Positions 7,116 to 15,842 of a stretch of 33,810 bases of DNA are shown here, one piece after another. The number at the start of each line of letters is the position of its first letter. The first letter of the stretch is position 1. The position numbers and the translations under genes are program-made. Source of the stretch: a virus. Location of the stretch: the IMG/VR virus record IMGVR_UViG_3300031687_000058, positions 1-33,810 of that record, one strand, 5' to 3'. The notes below the pieces were generated by a model. It had not been told where the DNA came from and searched no databases. It was given only the letters and a program-made list of their open reading frames with translations.

Positions 7116-8981
7116 ATGGCAGGATTATTCGGCTCAGGCCCTCAATCAAACATTTTACAAGTAGTACAAGGGTCATATAATAGTATGCTCAATGCTGAAA
7201 AGCAGAAGGGTGTTTCTATGACAGCAGCTATGGGTGCTTTTGGACAAGCCATAAGCCCTAAAGCAATAGGCATGAATCAATTTAAGAATGATTTTAAAGA
7301 CGCAGATTGGACTAAGCCAGCAACATATCAAAAAGCTGGTGAACAAATTATGAAGTTTGATCCTAATGGTGGTCTAGCCATGATGGATAAAGGCAGGGCT
7401 TTAGCGGCTTCTTTGGCTCCTAAACCTCCTACATGGAAAGAAGTTAGTACAACAAATGCTGACGGTTCTTCCAACACTAAGTTTGTAGACATGAACACTT
7501 ATCAGGGACAGACCTATAACTCAGCAGCACCTCAAGTTGCTGACGAATGGAAGCCTCAATCAAGAACAGTAGATGGGGTAGAAATAAAAGGAGTGTTCCT
7601 TAAAAGTTCAGGAAAATGGAAATCTTTAGGTGGAACAGGAAAACCAAAAGATCCTTCTGCTCGTACAATGACAACCGTAGTAATAGATGGTGTAGATACT
7701 AGGGTATCTGTAAGCAATACTGATCCAAGCGATATAGAAACAGTAGGTACGGCCCCTGCTACAGCAGAAGGAACTAAAGCAGTAACATTTGGTGAACGTA
7801 TTTCAGGTGAAGAGTTAAAAAGGCAAGGTAAAAATTGGGCAAAAGCAGGTGTTTCTTATTCTTTAAAGAGCAACGGTGAATGGAAAGCTTACGATCCTAA
7901 AAAGGATAGCGAGAGTAATGCACAACAAACTTATACTCAAGTGAGTGGTGCTGATATGAACACTAAATATAATACAGACTTGTATGCGGCAGATAGAATG
8001 TATGAAGTAGGTAGTCTAGGAGGTGTGAAGTTATTAGAAGTTCCTAAAGCAACAGATACTAAAGCACCTAAACTGACCACTAGAATACAAGAAGCTCAGT
8101 TCATACATCCAGACGATACTACTAAACAACAAGAATATGTTTCAAACCAAACTAAGATACAAGAGGCAGGAGAGGCTGCTGGTACTAGCCCTATGCAGAA
8201 CGCTCAATTCCTATATCCAAATGATGTAGCTAAACAACAAGAGTACGTTCTTGAACAGACTAAAATAAAAGATGTTCAGAAGGGAACTAAATCTTTTTTA
8301 AGCACTTTAGATCCCGATAACTTCACTGTTTCTTCTTTGTCTGACTACATGGAAAGCATGACAACAGACAGTCCAAATGGTAACACTAACCTATTAGTCA
8401 GATATGAAGAGTTATCACCTAAAGCAGAAGAGGCTTTAATTGAAGCACAAAACTTAACGCTTACTTCTAGACGTAAAGCGGAATCTACGAGGCGATTAGC
8501 TTCAAATCCTGACGTTATAGAGTCCATGAGTTCTGGTGCATGGGCTAACTTCAAAGAAGGTCTAAAATCATTTTTAGGTAGTGAAGACGCAGTTACTGAA
8601 TTTAGAACTGAGTTTACTCGTATAAGCAACTCTCAGATTATTGGATCTCTTCCTGCTGGCCCTGCTTCTGATAAAGATATTGCATTAATAGCGGAAGGTT
8701 TTCCATCGGGTAGTTCAAACCCCGTAGTATTGACAAATTGGCTAGAGGCTTTTGCTAGACTTCAAGACGCTGATGCTGTTTACAACAAGTTTAAGAGTGG
8801 TTACATCTCTAAAAATAATAATACAAAAGGAATGCTACAAAATTGGGATAAGTTTATAGGAGTTCCTGAAGAGATGATAAACGCATATAAGGAGGCAATA
8901 AAAAATCCTAAGATAAATAACAAAAGTGTTTTGCGTGACTTCAAAAAGAAATACGGATTTAATCCAGAGGGGTTAATTTAA
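7116..8981 (+). CDS. Large internal virion (ejection) protein candidate 2
   Basis: A 621-residue protein with a strong ribosome binding site (AAGGAG, 7101-7106, 9 nt before ATG). No enzymatic motif is visible; it is largely hydrophilic and mixed beta/helical. An internal duplication is clear: AQF-I-HPDDTTKQQEYV (from residue 327) and AQF-L-YPNDVAKQQEYV (from residue 363), a 36-residue period. It lies between the repeat-containing protein and a large helical protein, and its stop overlaps the next start (TAATG, 8979-8983), supporting a shared complex, most likely the proteins injected ahead of DNA. Function inferred from position. Confidence 0.6.
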   Translation: MAGLFGSGPQSNILQVVQGSYNSMLNAEKQKGVSMTAAMGAFGQAISPKAIGMNQFKNDFKDADWTKPATYQKAGEQIMKFDPNGGLAMMDKGRALAASLAPKPPTWKEVSTTNADGSSNTKFVDMNTYQGQTYNSAAPQVADEWKPQSRTVDGVEIKGVFLKSSGKWKSLGGTGKPKDPSARTMTTVVIDGVDTRVSVSNTDPSDIETVGTAPATAEGTKAVTFGERISGEELKRQGKNWAKAGVSYSLKSNGEWKAYDPKKDSESNAQQTYTQVSGADMNTKYNTDLYAADRMYEVGSLGGVKLLEVPKATDTKAPKLTTRIQEAQFIHPDDTTKQQEYVSNQTKIQEAGEAAGTSPMQNAQFLYPNDVAKQQEYVLEQTKIKDVQKGTKSFLSTLDPDNFTVSSLSDYMESMTTDSPNGNTNLLVRYEELSPKAEEALIEAQNLTLTSRRKAESTRRLASNPDVIESMSSGAWANFKEGLKSFLGSEDAVTEFRTEFTRISNSQIIGSLPAGPASDKDIALIAEGFPSGSSNPVVLTNWLEAFARLQDADAVYNKFKSGYISKNNNTKGMLQNWDKFIGVPEEMINAYKEAIKNPKINNKSVLRDFKKKYGFNPEGLI

Positions 8982-10999
8982 TGTCTCAAAGAGATTTACC
9001 ACCAAACTATTTTAATATGGATTCTACGTCTGTTAGTCAAGAAGGGGGCAAAGAAGACCTACCTGAAGGATTCTTTTTATCGGCTACAGAAATTGCAGCT
9101 ATAGAAAATGAGAAAACTAATCAAGCAGATGTTCCTCAGTTACCAGATCCTAATGCACCCCAACAGCCTATACTCCCTTCAGAAATGTCACCTCAAGAAC
9201 AGTTTGAATCAACCTACCGTTCACCAGATGAAGTTGTTCTTGATGAGTTTAATAGGTTTGCAGACAGTTACGCCCCTGCTGGAATGGCGAGGGACTTAGT
9301 AGCAGACGCTGTATCAGTTATTGGCTCTATTAAAGGCGTACAACAAGGGGTAAAAATAGCAGACGTAGTTGCTAAACATCCTGTGGCTAAATTAGCTGTA
9401 ATAACTACTACAAGTGCTATAGCGGCAGGATTAGGTCAGTTTGCTGGAGAGGTAGCCGAATCTGCTGTAAAAGATGAAGATTTTAATTATCAGGATGCAT
9501 ATGATCAAAGCGTAGAGTCTGCCCAATGGGATGCGGCTGGTAACTTGCTATTAGGATCTTTTGGTATTATTAGTGCAAAAGTTATAAAGAAAAGCGGTCT
9601 AGATATGAGTGATGCTAAAAAAGCAGCTCAGGCTTTATTTGAAAAATACGGCACTACGTTAACACGCTATCAGGCTTCTGGGACTTGGGGTGCTAAACTG
9701 ATGGAAAACATAAGTCTAATTGGTTTGGACTTAACTAAAAGCGTAAAGAAAGTAGAAATAGCCCAAAGAGAAGCCTTGTCTAAAGAAATGGATCTTTTGT
9801 TAGACGGCCCTTCTATTGAAGGAATGGGTCAAAAGATAATTGAATTACATGCTGGAGCTAATAAAGGATTAAGTGACGAATATGGTGCTGCTCTAAAAGC
9901 TGTATTAAAGGACGTTCCTTCTGAATCTATTGATTTAAAAGGTTATAATGCGTGGGCTAAGAATAAACTTACACAAGAAGCAGGTACTCAAAAAGTAGGT
10001 GCGGTAGCAGACACTAACGAGTTTAAAGCTAAGGTAAACTCTTTACTAGGGAATAACAAAAAAGTTGTTTCTTTTGAAGACGTGAGTATACAACTTAAAA
10101 AGATAGGCGACATAGCACAACAAGCTCGTAAGTCTGGAGACTCGGTAGGGGCTAAATATGCTGGAGATGCTTTTGAGCAATTAGAAGGGGTAATGTTAAG
10201 CGCGGCTAATAAGCTAGGATCTACTTATGGAAGTGATTTAAAAGTTTTAAGAAGTTGGTATAAAGAAGCTAAAAAGACTTTAGATTCAGATATTATAAGT
10301 GCCGCTATGAATAAGAAACCTAGTGAAGTAGGTGAGTTTTTACATGGTTCTCCTGAAGCTATTAAAGCTTTTACTGACTTTATGAAATCGGCAAAAACAA
10401 GAAAAAACATCACTCAAGAAAAATCTGATATGTTATTAGATGAAGTTCGTAGGGGTTATCTAAACAGATTAATTCCGCTGTCTTCTACTTCTTCTGAGTT
10501 AAAAACTTTAAATAAAACATTAAGATATAAAAAACAAAGAGAACTAACTGAAAAGGTATTAGGCCCTCAAATGTTTGGTCGTCTTACTTCTATTTTAGAT
10601 ACTGCTGAGGTAGTAGCAAAACAGTTAGGTGACAGTAATGCTAGATTTAGTTTAGTAGCACAGTCAAAAACATCACAAGCTTATGCACAAGTTGGTGGTT
10701 TTTTACCTACCCTTGTTGCTGGCGCAGCTACGGCAGGAAGTCTTTTGACGTTACCTGTAGCAGCAGCTATAATTATTTCCCCTGCTATTTTAGGTAAGTT
10801 AGCTTCTAAGCCAGCAAAAATAAAAGAATGGAAAGCTTTAACTAAAATTCTAACAAACGCTAATATATCTGCTAACTCAACGACTGCTAAAGTTGCTTTG
10901 TCTAGATACATGAACTTCATGGACTCTATAAAAGACACTAAGCAAGAAGCTCAGGTAAATAGAAAGTTAGCTGAAGAACAAAGAAAAGCAGCACGATAA
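8981..10999 (+). CDS. Large internal virion (ejection) protein candidate 3 with hydrophobic segments
   Basis: A 672-residue protein. The first ~80 residues are Pro/acid-rich (DLPPNYFNMD, DLPEGFFL) and likely flexible. Two hydrophobic stretches stand out: ~135-156 (VAKLAVITTTSAIAAGLGQFAG) and ~572-607 (GGFLPTLVAGAATAGSLLTL, then AAAIIISPAILGKL). The middle is long and helical. Long helical proteins with a few membrane-compatible segments at this place in podovirus genomes form the channel across the cell envelope (as T7 gp16, P22 gp16/gp20). No transglycosylase motif was seen here; the following gene may supply the muralytic activity. Confidence 0.6.
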   Translation: MSQRDLPPNYFNMDSTSVSQEGGKEDLPEGFFLSATEIAAIENEKTNQADVPQLPDPNAPQQPILPSEMSPQEQFESTYRSPDEVVLDEFNRFADSYAPAGMARDLVADAVSVIGSIKGVQQGVKIADVVAKHPVAKLAVITTTSAIAAGLGQFAGEVAESAVKDEDFNYQDAYDQSVESAQWDAAGNLLLGSFGIISAKVIKKSGLDMSDAKKAAQALFEKYGTTLTRYQASGTWGAKLMENISLIGLDLTKSVKKVEIAQREALSKEMDLLLDGPSIEGMGQKIIELHAGANKGLSDEYGAALKAVLKDVPSESIDLKGYNAWAKNKLTQEAGTQKVGAVADTNEFKAKVNSLLGNNKKVVSFEDVSIQLKKIGDIAQQARKSGDSVGAKYAGDAFEQLEGVMLSAANKLGSTYGSDLKVLRSWYKEAKKTLDSDIISAAMNKKPSEVGEFLHGSPEAIKAFTDFMKSAKTRKNITQEKSDMLLDEVRRGYLNRLIPLSSTSSELKTLNKTLRYKKQRELTEKVLGPQMFGRLTSILDTAEVVAKQLGDSNARFSLVAQSKTSQAYAQVGGFLPTLVAGAATAGSLLTLPVAAAIIISPAILGKLASKPAKIKEWKALTKILTNANISANSTTAKVALSRYMNFMDSIKDTKQEAQVNRKLAEEQRKAAR

Positions 11000-11011
11000 A
11001 GGAACAAAATA

Positions 11012-11953
11012 ATGATAGAAGAGATGTTGGCTCAGTACGAGCGAGGGAAACAAGAGTTATCTGGAATGTGGGCCTCTATAGACGGTTCAATGATAGCTGC
11101 TAAAGCGTCTGACGCTATCAAAAGAGCAGCAGGTACTCCAGAAAATGCTAACATGGAACAAGCTATAGAAACGGCTAGGGCTGGCGGTAAGTCTGTTCAG
11201 TTAGAGCCTAGTCTATTTGAAGATACTACAGCCGACACGGTAGTTTCTGATCTAGAAGCAGAAGAGGTAGAAGTAGGTAATAGTTTTAATTTAGTAGATA
11301 AAATAATATCTGATTTTGATATATCAGAAGGTATATTTAAACACAAGAGCGCAGAAGGTGGATCAGACACTATGCCTTATGGCCTAAAGGCTGGCATGGC
11401 AGATTTAAACATGACAGATTTTACTGGTGATTCTGGAAAAGTAGATTACAAATCTGCTGCAACAAGTTTAATTAATATGAGAGTAGGACAACTTCAAAAA
11501 GCATACCCTGAGTTTGATTCTATGCGTAGTGGCTTACAAGAAACATTAATAAGCACTGTATGGAATCAAGGAATGTCGGGAGCAGATGAGTTAAAGAAAA
11601 GTCTTAATGCTGCTATGGGTCTTACAGGTGAGGCTCAAGTTGAGGCTGTACAGTCTAGCTTAAAGAATCAGCTATTAGATGGGGTGTCTACTAACGACCC
11701 TAAAGACGGTAAGATGAGGCCGCTAGGTGGTCTTGTATCGCGTAAAGCAGCAGACTATAACTTGGCTGCGTCAGACTACGGGTTTACTCCTATTTCGTCT
11801 TGGAAAATAGAAAAGGACGTAGTTAAGATAGGAGGTAAGACGTATAGGGAAAAGATCACTTATCTAGACGCAGAAGGTAATGAAATAATGTCTCACAGAA
11901 AACAGAGTAATAGGCACAGTAAGTCAGTTACTAATGAGGGATCTTTAGACTAA
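11012..11953 (+). CDS. Lysozyme-like (muramidase-type) protein, virion-associated or endolysin
   Basis: A 313-residue protein preceded by AAAGGAAC (10998-11005). Residues 1-100 are an acidic, helical N-terminal extension. From ~100 the order resembles T4/P21-type lysozymes: S-E106-G-I, then YGLKAGMADLN, a helical block ending in TLISTVWNQGM, and GGLVSRKAADYNLA, which matches the 'GL..RR..E..' helix of that fold. E106 would be the catalytic acid. A C-terminal segment (YREKITYLDAEGNEI) is extra. The gene ends the structural block, so it may be a virion muralytic protein for DNA entry, the endolysin, or both. The canonical G-x-x-TIGYGH motif is absent, so the fold call is tentative. Confidence 0.5.
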   Translation: MIEEMLAQYERGKQELSGMWASIDGSMIAAKASDAIKRAAGTPENANMEQAIETARAGGKSVQLEPSLFEDTTADTVVSDLEAEEVEVGNSFNLVDKIISDFDISEGIFKHKSAEGGSDTMPYGLKAGMADLNMTDFTGDSGKVDYKSAATSLINMRVGQLQKAYPEFDSMRSGLQETLISTVWNQGMSGADELKKSLNAAMGLTGEAQVEAVQSSLKNQLLDGVSTNDPKDGKMRPLGGLVSRKAADYNLAASDYGFTPISSWKIEKDVVKIGGKTYREKITYLDAEGNEIMSHRKQSNRHSKSVTNEGSLD

Positions 11954-11962
11954 ATCTTAGGC

Positions 11963-12006
11963 AAATAAAAAGGCCCCTTAGATTTCTCTTCGGGGCCTTT
12001 TTATTT
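11963..12006. terminator. Bidirectional rho-independent terminator between convergent blocks
   Basis: AAATAAAAAGGCCCC (11963-11977) and GGGGCCTTTTTATTT (11992-12006) pair perfectly over 15 bp with a 14-nt loop. The GC core is flanked by A and T tracts, so it has the U-tract on either strand. It lies just after the lysozyme-like gene (stop 11953) and reaches 2 nt into the stop codon of the convergent DUF3310 gene (12005-12007). Confidence 0.93.
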
Positions 12007-12238
12007 ACTTTTTTCTATTACCTACATTATCTTCTAACTCTATGAGAAGGTCTATGTAGTGTTTAATCTTTTCTAAGTCCTGTATACCGCCCTTATCACG
12101 CCACCTAGAGATGTATTTAACTATACTACCTTCGATAAAAGATAAATTATTAGCGTGTATGTATTCAATAGGCTGTATGCCACCCATTTGATAATGAGAA
12201 CCTCCTATCTGATTATGTAATGCTGAATCAGGTTCCAT
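12005..12238 (-). CDS. DUF3310 family protein
   Basis: A 77-residue protein with the full DUF3310 pattern: GGSHYQMGGIQPIEYIHANN, then SFIEGSIVKYISRW and KGGIQDLEKIKHYIDLLIE. The family occurs widely in phages, often with nucleotide-metabolism or replication genes; T7 gp1.7, a nucleotide kinase, carries a related region, so a nucleotide-handling role is possible. It is the last gene of the minus-strand transcript and shares its stop codon with the terminator stem. The start overlaps the preceding small ORF by 11 nt. Confidence 0.88.
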   Translation of the reverse strand: MEPDSALHNQIGGSHYQMGGIQPIEYIHANNLSFIEGSIVKYISRWRDKGGIQDLEKIKHYIDLLIELEDNVGNRKK

Positions 12239-12389
12239 CTTTAAAGTCCCCTCGTTCTATAGCTATCATTAATTTATCGTCAAACCTCTCTAACAAATCT
12301 TCAGCAGAAATACATAATATCTCAACTAACAAGTCTACATCGTAGTCCCTAGTTATGTCTTCAATTAATTCTTCTACTGTCTTAGCCAT
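12228..12389 (-). CDS. Small acidic hypothetical protein (53 aa)
   Basis: A 53-residue ORF: MAKTVEELIEDITRDYDVDL then VEILCISAEDLLERFDDKL and so on. It is acidic and helical with no membrane segment. It fills an otherwise empty gap, overlaps the resolvase stop by 8 nt (ATGGCTAA) and the DUF3310 start by 11 nt, which supports a real coupled gene. Sequence pattern suggests a small helical bundle; function unknown. Confidence 0.7.
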   Translation of the reverse strand: MAKTVEELIEDITRDYDVDLLVEILCISAEDLLERFDDKLMIAIERGDFKDGT

Positions 12390-12762
12390 TGACGTTCTTA
12401 CTCCACTTATTAAGGGCTTTCATATCATCTTGTGAAAACCATTTAATGTCGTGTTTATCACACCATCCTGCGTTAGTGAGTTTAGATCCTTTCCGTAGTT
12501 TTTGGTGAGGCTTAGACCAGACAAAGACAAGTATCTTATTTTCTTTTAGCATTTGGTCGTGGATAGCTTTGTACTTCTGAGTGTCTCCAGACCTAAAGAA
12601 TCCTTTAACTTCAATGAAGATATTACCCTTAATGAAGTCTGGATTGTAGGTCTTGTGAATGATGTAATTCATCTTCTCAGATTCATAACCCCACTCAGTA
12701 AGACCTACAGCAACCCTAGCCTCTAGTTTACTTCTGTACTTTGGCAGTTGCTTTTTTGACAT
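12382..12762 (-). CDS. T7 endonuclease I-like Holliday junction resolvase
   Basis: A 126-residue protein from ATG 12762 (MSKKQLPKYRSK), chosen because AAAGGA lies 8 nt upstream; the ATG at 12771 would have no spacing. It follows T7 gp3: YRSKLEARVAVGL, YNPDFIKGNIFIEVKG, and KLRKGSKLTNAGWCDKHDIKW. The PD-(D/E)XK catalytic set is visible as E14, D42, E51 and K53. The enzyme resolves branched DNA before packaging and helps degrade host DNA in T7. The 5' end overlaps the DUF1737-like gene by 35 nt. Confidence 0.92.
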   Translation of the reverse strand: MSKKQLPKYRSKLEARVAVGLTEWGYESEKMNYIIHKTYNPDFIKGNIFIEVKGFFRSGDTQKYKAIHDQMLKENKILVFVWSKPHQKLRKGSKLTNAGWCDKHDIKWFSQDDMKALNKWSKNVNG

Positions 12763-12916
12763 TTGGAACATCCTTTAATAATGCCTGTACCATTTGGCCT
12801 GTACCATCAATGAAGGGACTACTATGCAGTTCCCAACCTTCAGCTAAAAGTACGTTAATTTGTTCTTCAAAACGCTCTGGTCGCGGGGTCTGTACTACTT
12901 TATAGGTTAAACTCAT
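12728..12916 (-). CDS. DUF1737-like small protein
   Basis: A 62-residue protein with the pattern YKVVQTPRPERFEEQINVLLAEGWELHSSPFIDGTGQM, which matches DUF1737-type domains (YKVV...FE..VN.LL.EGWE). Function of the family is unknown. It starts 1 nt after the exonuclease stop and its 3' end overlaps the resolvase gene. Confidence 0.8.
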   Translation of the reverse strand: MSLTYKVVQTPRPERFEEQINVLLAEGWELHSSPFIDGTGQMVQALLKDVPNVKKATAKVQK

Positions 12917-12917
12917 A

Positions 12918-13757
12918 TTAATTAGTCTCAGTTATTTCAATTACTCTGGGCAAACTCCAAACCTCAGTTAGAAACTTAGGGCCTGTACTATACAGAAAAG
13001 TCCTAAGATCAGGGTAACAAGTATGCTTATAAGCGCAGTAAGAGCATTGTGTAGATAGCTTCATATTTCCACTTTTACCGTCTGGTACGGGATAACTACA
13101 TGGATCAGGCATTTCATCTTTAGATACAATATCTTTTAAGTGAGTGATCCTGTCCTCAATGCTCTTACCTTCTGTCAAGTCTATCATTGCTAAGGCTAAA
13201 TGTCCATTTCCTTTATCCATAGCTAACCAGCCACCCTCTTTAACACCGAGCCCTGCGCCATAGCCTTTTAACTGATCTACATAACCGAATGGATCATCAA
13301 ATTCTACAGTGTTATCCTTGAACTTTTTAAAGGCATAACTGGAGGCAGATTTAACGTCTATAAGTTTACCATCAATAGTACAGTCCATAGAGCCCTTGAC
13401 TCCATTAACCTCTACCTTATCTTGCTCATTAGCGACTGTATGCCCACCTAGACGTACTAACAGTAAGACTAACTCTTCTATGACATGACCATATAAGAAC
13501 TTAATCAACGTAGAGGGCTCTAATTCCTCTTTAGGGTAGTTTTTAGAGTTAAGCCATACCTGTCTATCAGGTTTGCCTACGGACGACATACGCAATCGTG
13601 TGGAGTCTCCCCTCTCTTCAAACAATGACTTAAATACAGCCTCCTTTACGTTAGTTCCAAACAGATCAAATACTGCATCAACATCTACGTTTGGATCTGC
13701 TTTGCTGTTTTTGACTACCGAATAAATATCTTCTACTAATGTGTTTAGTGTTTTCAT
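12918..13757 (-). CDS. RecB/Cas4-like PD-(D/E)XK exonuclease with four-cysteine motif
   Basis: A 279-residue nuclease. The catalytic core reads G-S-M-D125-C-T-I-D-G-K-L-I-D134-V-K136, with an upstream helix YGHVIEELVLLLVRLGG supplying the E/H site and a downstream QLKGYGAGLG helix. C220, C238, C241 and C247 (CSYP...QCSYCAYKHTC) could hold a metal or Fe-S cluster as in Cas4/AddB nucleases. It sits with DNA polymerase and resolvases, so it probably acts like T7 gp6: 5'-3' degradation of host DNA and recombination ends. Substrate polarity is not shown by sequence. Confidence 0.85.
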   Translation of the reverse strand: MKTLNTLVEDIYSVVKNSKADPNVDVDAVFDLFGTNVKEAVFKSLFEERGDSTRLRMSSVGKPDRQVWLNSKNYPKEELEPSTLIKFLYGHVIEELVLLLVRLGGHTVANEQDKVEVNGVKGSMDCTIDGKLIDVKSASSYAFKKFKDNTVEFDDPFGYVDQLKGYGAGLGVKEGGWLAMDKGNGHLALAMIDLTEGKSIEDRITHLKDIVSKDEMPDPCSYPVPDGKSGNMKLSTQCSYCAYKHTCYPDLRTFLYSTGPKFLTEVWSLPRVIEITETN

Positions 13758-13759
13758 TT

Positions 13760-14122
13760 TTATTTCTCTAAATACTTTAGTGCTGATTTAACTGCAAGTA
13801 TGCTATCACCAAGTAAACCTAATCCTTTATTACATCTACTACAGAGTAAGCCCCTAACCTTATTAGTTACATGATCGTGGTCTATACATAAAGACTTGCC
13901 TTCATCTACAAAACAGATACTACATAAATAGTTCTGTTCTTTAAGCATATCGTTATACTCTTGCATGGTTAACTTAAATTTATCTAAGTTTAGTTTTAGT
14001 CTATAATCTTTCCTACAAGACTTACAGGTTCCTTGTAGCTTGTCTTTCTTTGTCTTATCTTTATCAAAACCCCTTATAGGCTTCGTTATATTACAGATAT
14101 TACACATTTTAATGGCACTCAT
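13760..14122 (-). CDS. Recombination endonuclease VII family nuclease (T4 gp49-like)
   Basis: A 120-residue protein with two Zn-type cysteine pairs at the N-terminus (C7/C10, C33/C36), and the endonuclease VII core YNDMLKEQNYLCSIC, C67/C70, D81-H-D-H84, KVRGLLCSRCNKGLG with C94/C97 and N98. This His-Me finger family cleaves Holliday junctions and branched DNA; free-standing members can also be mobile. Its start overlaps the polymerase 3' end by 14 nt. It is the second predicted resolvase of the same transcript. The extra N-terminal cysteine quartet differs from T4 gp49. Confidence 0.9.
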   Translation of the reverse strand: MSAIKMCNICNITKPIRGFDKDKTKKDKLQGTCKSCRKDYRLKLNLDKFKLTMQEYNDMLKEQNYLCSICFVDEGKSLCIDHDHVTNKVRGLLCSRCNKGLGLLGDSILAVKSALKYLEK

Positions 14123-15842
14123 ACCAATTATTCCCTATCTTAGATTCACCGTCCAACGGGCAGTTCATATTTAAAGCTACACCAGCATTAATGATAGCTT
14201 CTACAGCCAATACCCCAAACCGTTCTGAGTGATCTTCTAGAACTTGAGTCTGATACTCATCGTGTATGTTACCTACAAAAGTAAAGTTTAACTTTTCTTC
14301 TCTAGCACTGTTGTATAATAACACAAGTGCTTTTTTCATAACAATCGCCCCTGCTGACTGTAAGAGAAAATTAGGGGCTGAGTGTTCAGACCTAACCCAT
14401 ATTTTACGTCCGTCTAGGCCCTTCAAATATCCCCTGTTAGAAGCTTTCTTAATCTTAGTAATGAGGTCAGCTAGTGAAGGAATGTTATTGAATAGAGTGG
14501 CTTTTAGTTTCTTACCTTCTGAGGCAGATCCATTGATTATAGTGCCCATCTTAACATCACCAGCCCCATAGCACAGAGCATAAATCATCGTTTTGGCCTG
14601 ATCCCTAGAAGGTAGTCCAGCCATTTCCTGATTGTAGGAGTGTATATCACCGTCTATAATCTGGTTGGTGTACTCTGCGTCATTCATATAGTGAGCAAGC
14701 ATTCTCAATTCTAAACCAGAAGCATCACAACCAACTAGCTTATACCCTTTGGGCACTATCCAGCACTCACGGCACTCTCTACCGTATGGGCTGTATGACG
14801 CAGGGACTTGAGCAACATTAGGGCTGCTATGAGTCATACGGTTTGTCTGCGCCCCTATAGCATTAACGTATCCATGTACTCTACCATCGTCTGCTACAGA
14901 CTCTACCCAACTTAGAACCATGCCCACTCGCTTCTGGAGTAATAGAAACTCTTTGATCATTACTGCTTCAGGTATGTCTACATTCTCCAGTACCTTTTCA
15001 TCTATCTTAGGTATGCCTGTCTCAGTAAACTCAGTAGGCTTCCAACCAAAATGGATCAAATAACGTCCTATCTGTTGGCGACTTCCTAAGTTAAAGATAG
15101 GGTATTCAAAGACACCATAGCTTCCTTGTGAGTTATGGTGAAAACCCTGCTCTCTATGCTTACCCATGATAGCTGCTTCAGTACCATCTTTCTTTAATGG
15201 GTTCTTAGGGTAGTTCTTTTCTACCCATACTGGCATAGGTGTAAAGCGTTTACGAACTGTAGCTTCTGCATTCATCATGCTCTCTTTGAGTTCAGCTAAC
15301 AATATAAAGGCTTTCTTTTCGTCCAGTAACCAACCACTACGGGTCTGTTCAGCTATGATTTTATGTACGTCCATCTCTAGTTGAATAGACTCTACAGAAA
15401 AATCATTAACTTCTTTGAGTAGTTTACGGTAGGTGAATAAGTTTACTTCAGTATCAGTAATACAATACTCTAACATCTCATCACTATAATAACTGAAGTC
15501 AGTAAATTTACCTTTTGGATAACCTAAACGCTGTCCCCATGACGCTAGAGAATGACCACCCTGTCGGGCAGGTTCTGCAAGTCTAGACAAGACTAGAGTA
15601 TCGGTTAGTTTGATGTTACTGAAGTCAATACCTAATAGACGTTCCAGTACAGGTATGTCATAACCTAGTATGTTGTGTCCTATTATCTCAGTAACGTCTA
15701 ACAGATCAGTCTTTAACTGAGCTAGATTATTTACATATTGGGTAGACGTTTTAGTATTAATGTCTAAGGTGACTACGCACCATATCTTGTCTGGATTAAA
15801 GCCATTAGCTTCAATGTCCAGAACTATAGATTTAGAAGTCAT
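14109..15842 (-). CDS. Family A DNA polymerase (T7-type)
   Basis: A 577-residue replicative polymerase. The 3'-5' exonuclease domain shows D9-I-E11 (Exo I), GHNILGYDIPVLE (Exo II) and YCITDTEVN (Exo III). The polymerase domain shows motif A D373-ASGLELRMLAH, motif B R413-DQAKTMIY421-ALCYG and motif C H527-D528-E529. The residue equivalent to E. coli Pol I F762 is Tyr421, as in T7. It is shorter than T7 gp5 (704 aa), so the thumb insertion that binds thioredoxin is probably reduced or absent. Start overlaps the helicase stop by 11 nt. With gp4-like helicase and gp2.5-like SSB it makes the replisome. Confidence 0.97.
   Translation of the reverse strand: MTSKSIVLDIEANGFNPDKIWCVVTLDINTKTSTQYVNNLAQLKTDLLDVTEIIGHNILGYDIPVLERLLGIDFSNIKLTDTLVLSRLAEPARQGGHSLASWGQRLGYPKGKFTDFSYYSDEMLEYCITDTEVNLFTYRKLLKEVNDFSVESIQLEMDVHKIIAEQTRSGWLLDEKKAFILLAELKESMMNAEATVRKRFTPMPVWVEKNYPKNPLKKDGTEAAIMGKHREQGFHHNSQGSYGVFEYPIFNLGSRQQIGRYLIHFGWKPTEFTETGIPKIDEKVLENVDIPEAVMIKEFLLLQKRVGMVLSWVESVADDGRVHGYVNAIGAQTNRMTHSSPNVAQVPASYSPYGRECRECWIVPKGYKLVGCDASGLELRMLAHYMNDAEYTNQIIDGDIHSYNQEMAGLPSRDQAKTMIYALCYGAGDVKMGTIINGSASEGKKLKATLFNNIPSLADLITKIKKASNRGYLKGLDGRKIWVRSEHSAPNFLLQSAGAIVMKKALVLLYNSAREEKLNFTFVGNIHDEYQTQVLEDHSERFGVLAVEAIINAGVALNMNCPLDGESKIGNNWYECH

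Noticed and set aside
14266-14571. Plus-strand ORF opposite DNA polymerase
   Set aside because: Antisense to a well-supported polymerase region with conserved motifs.
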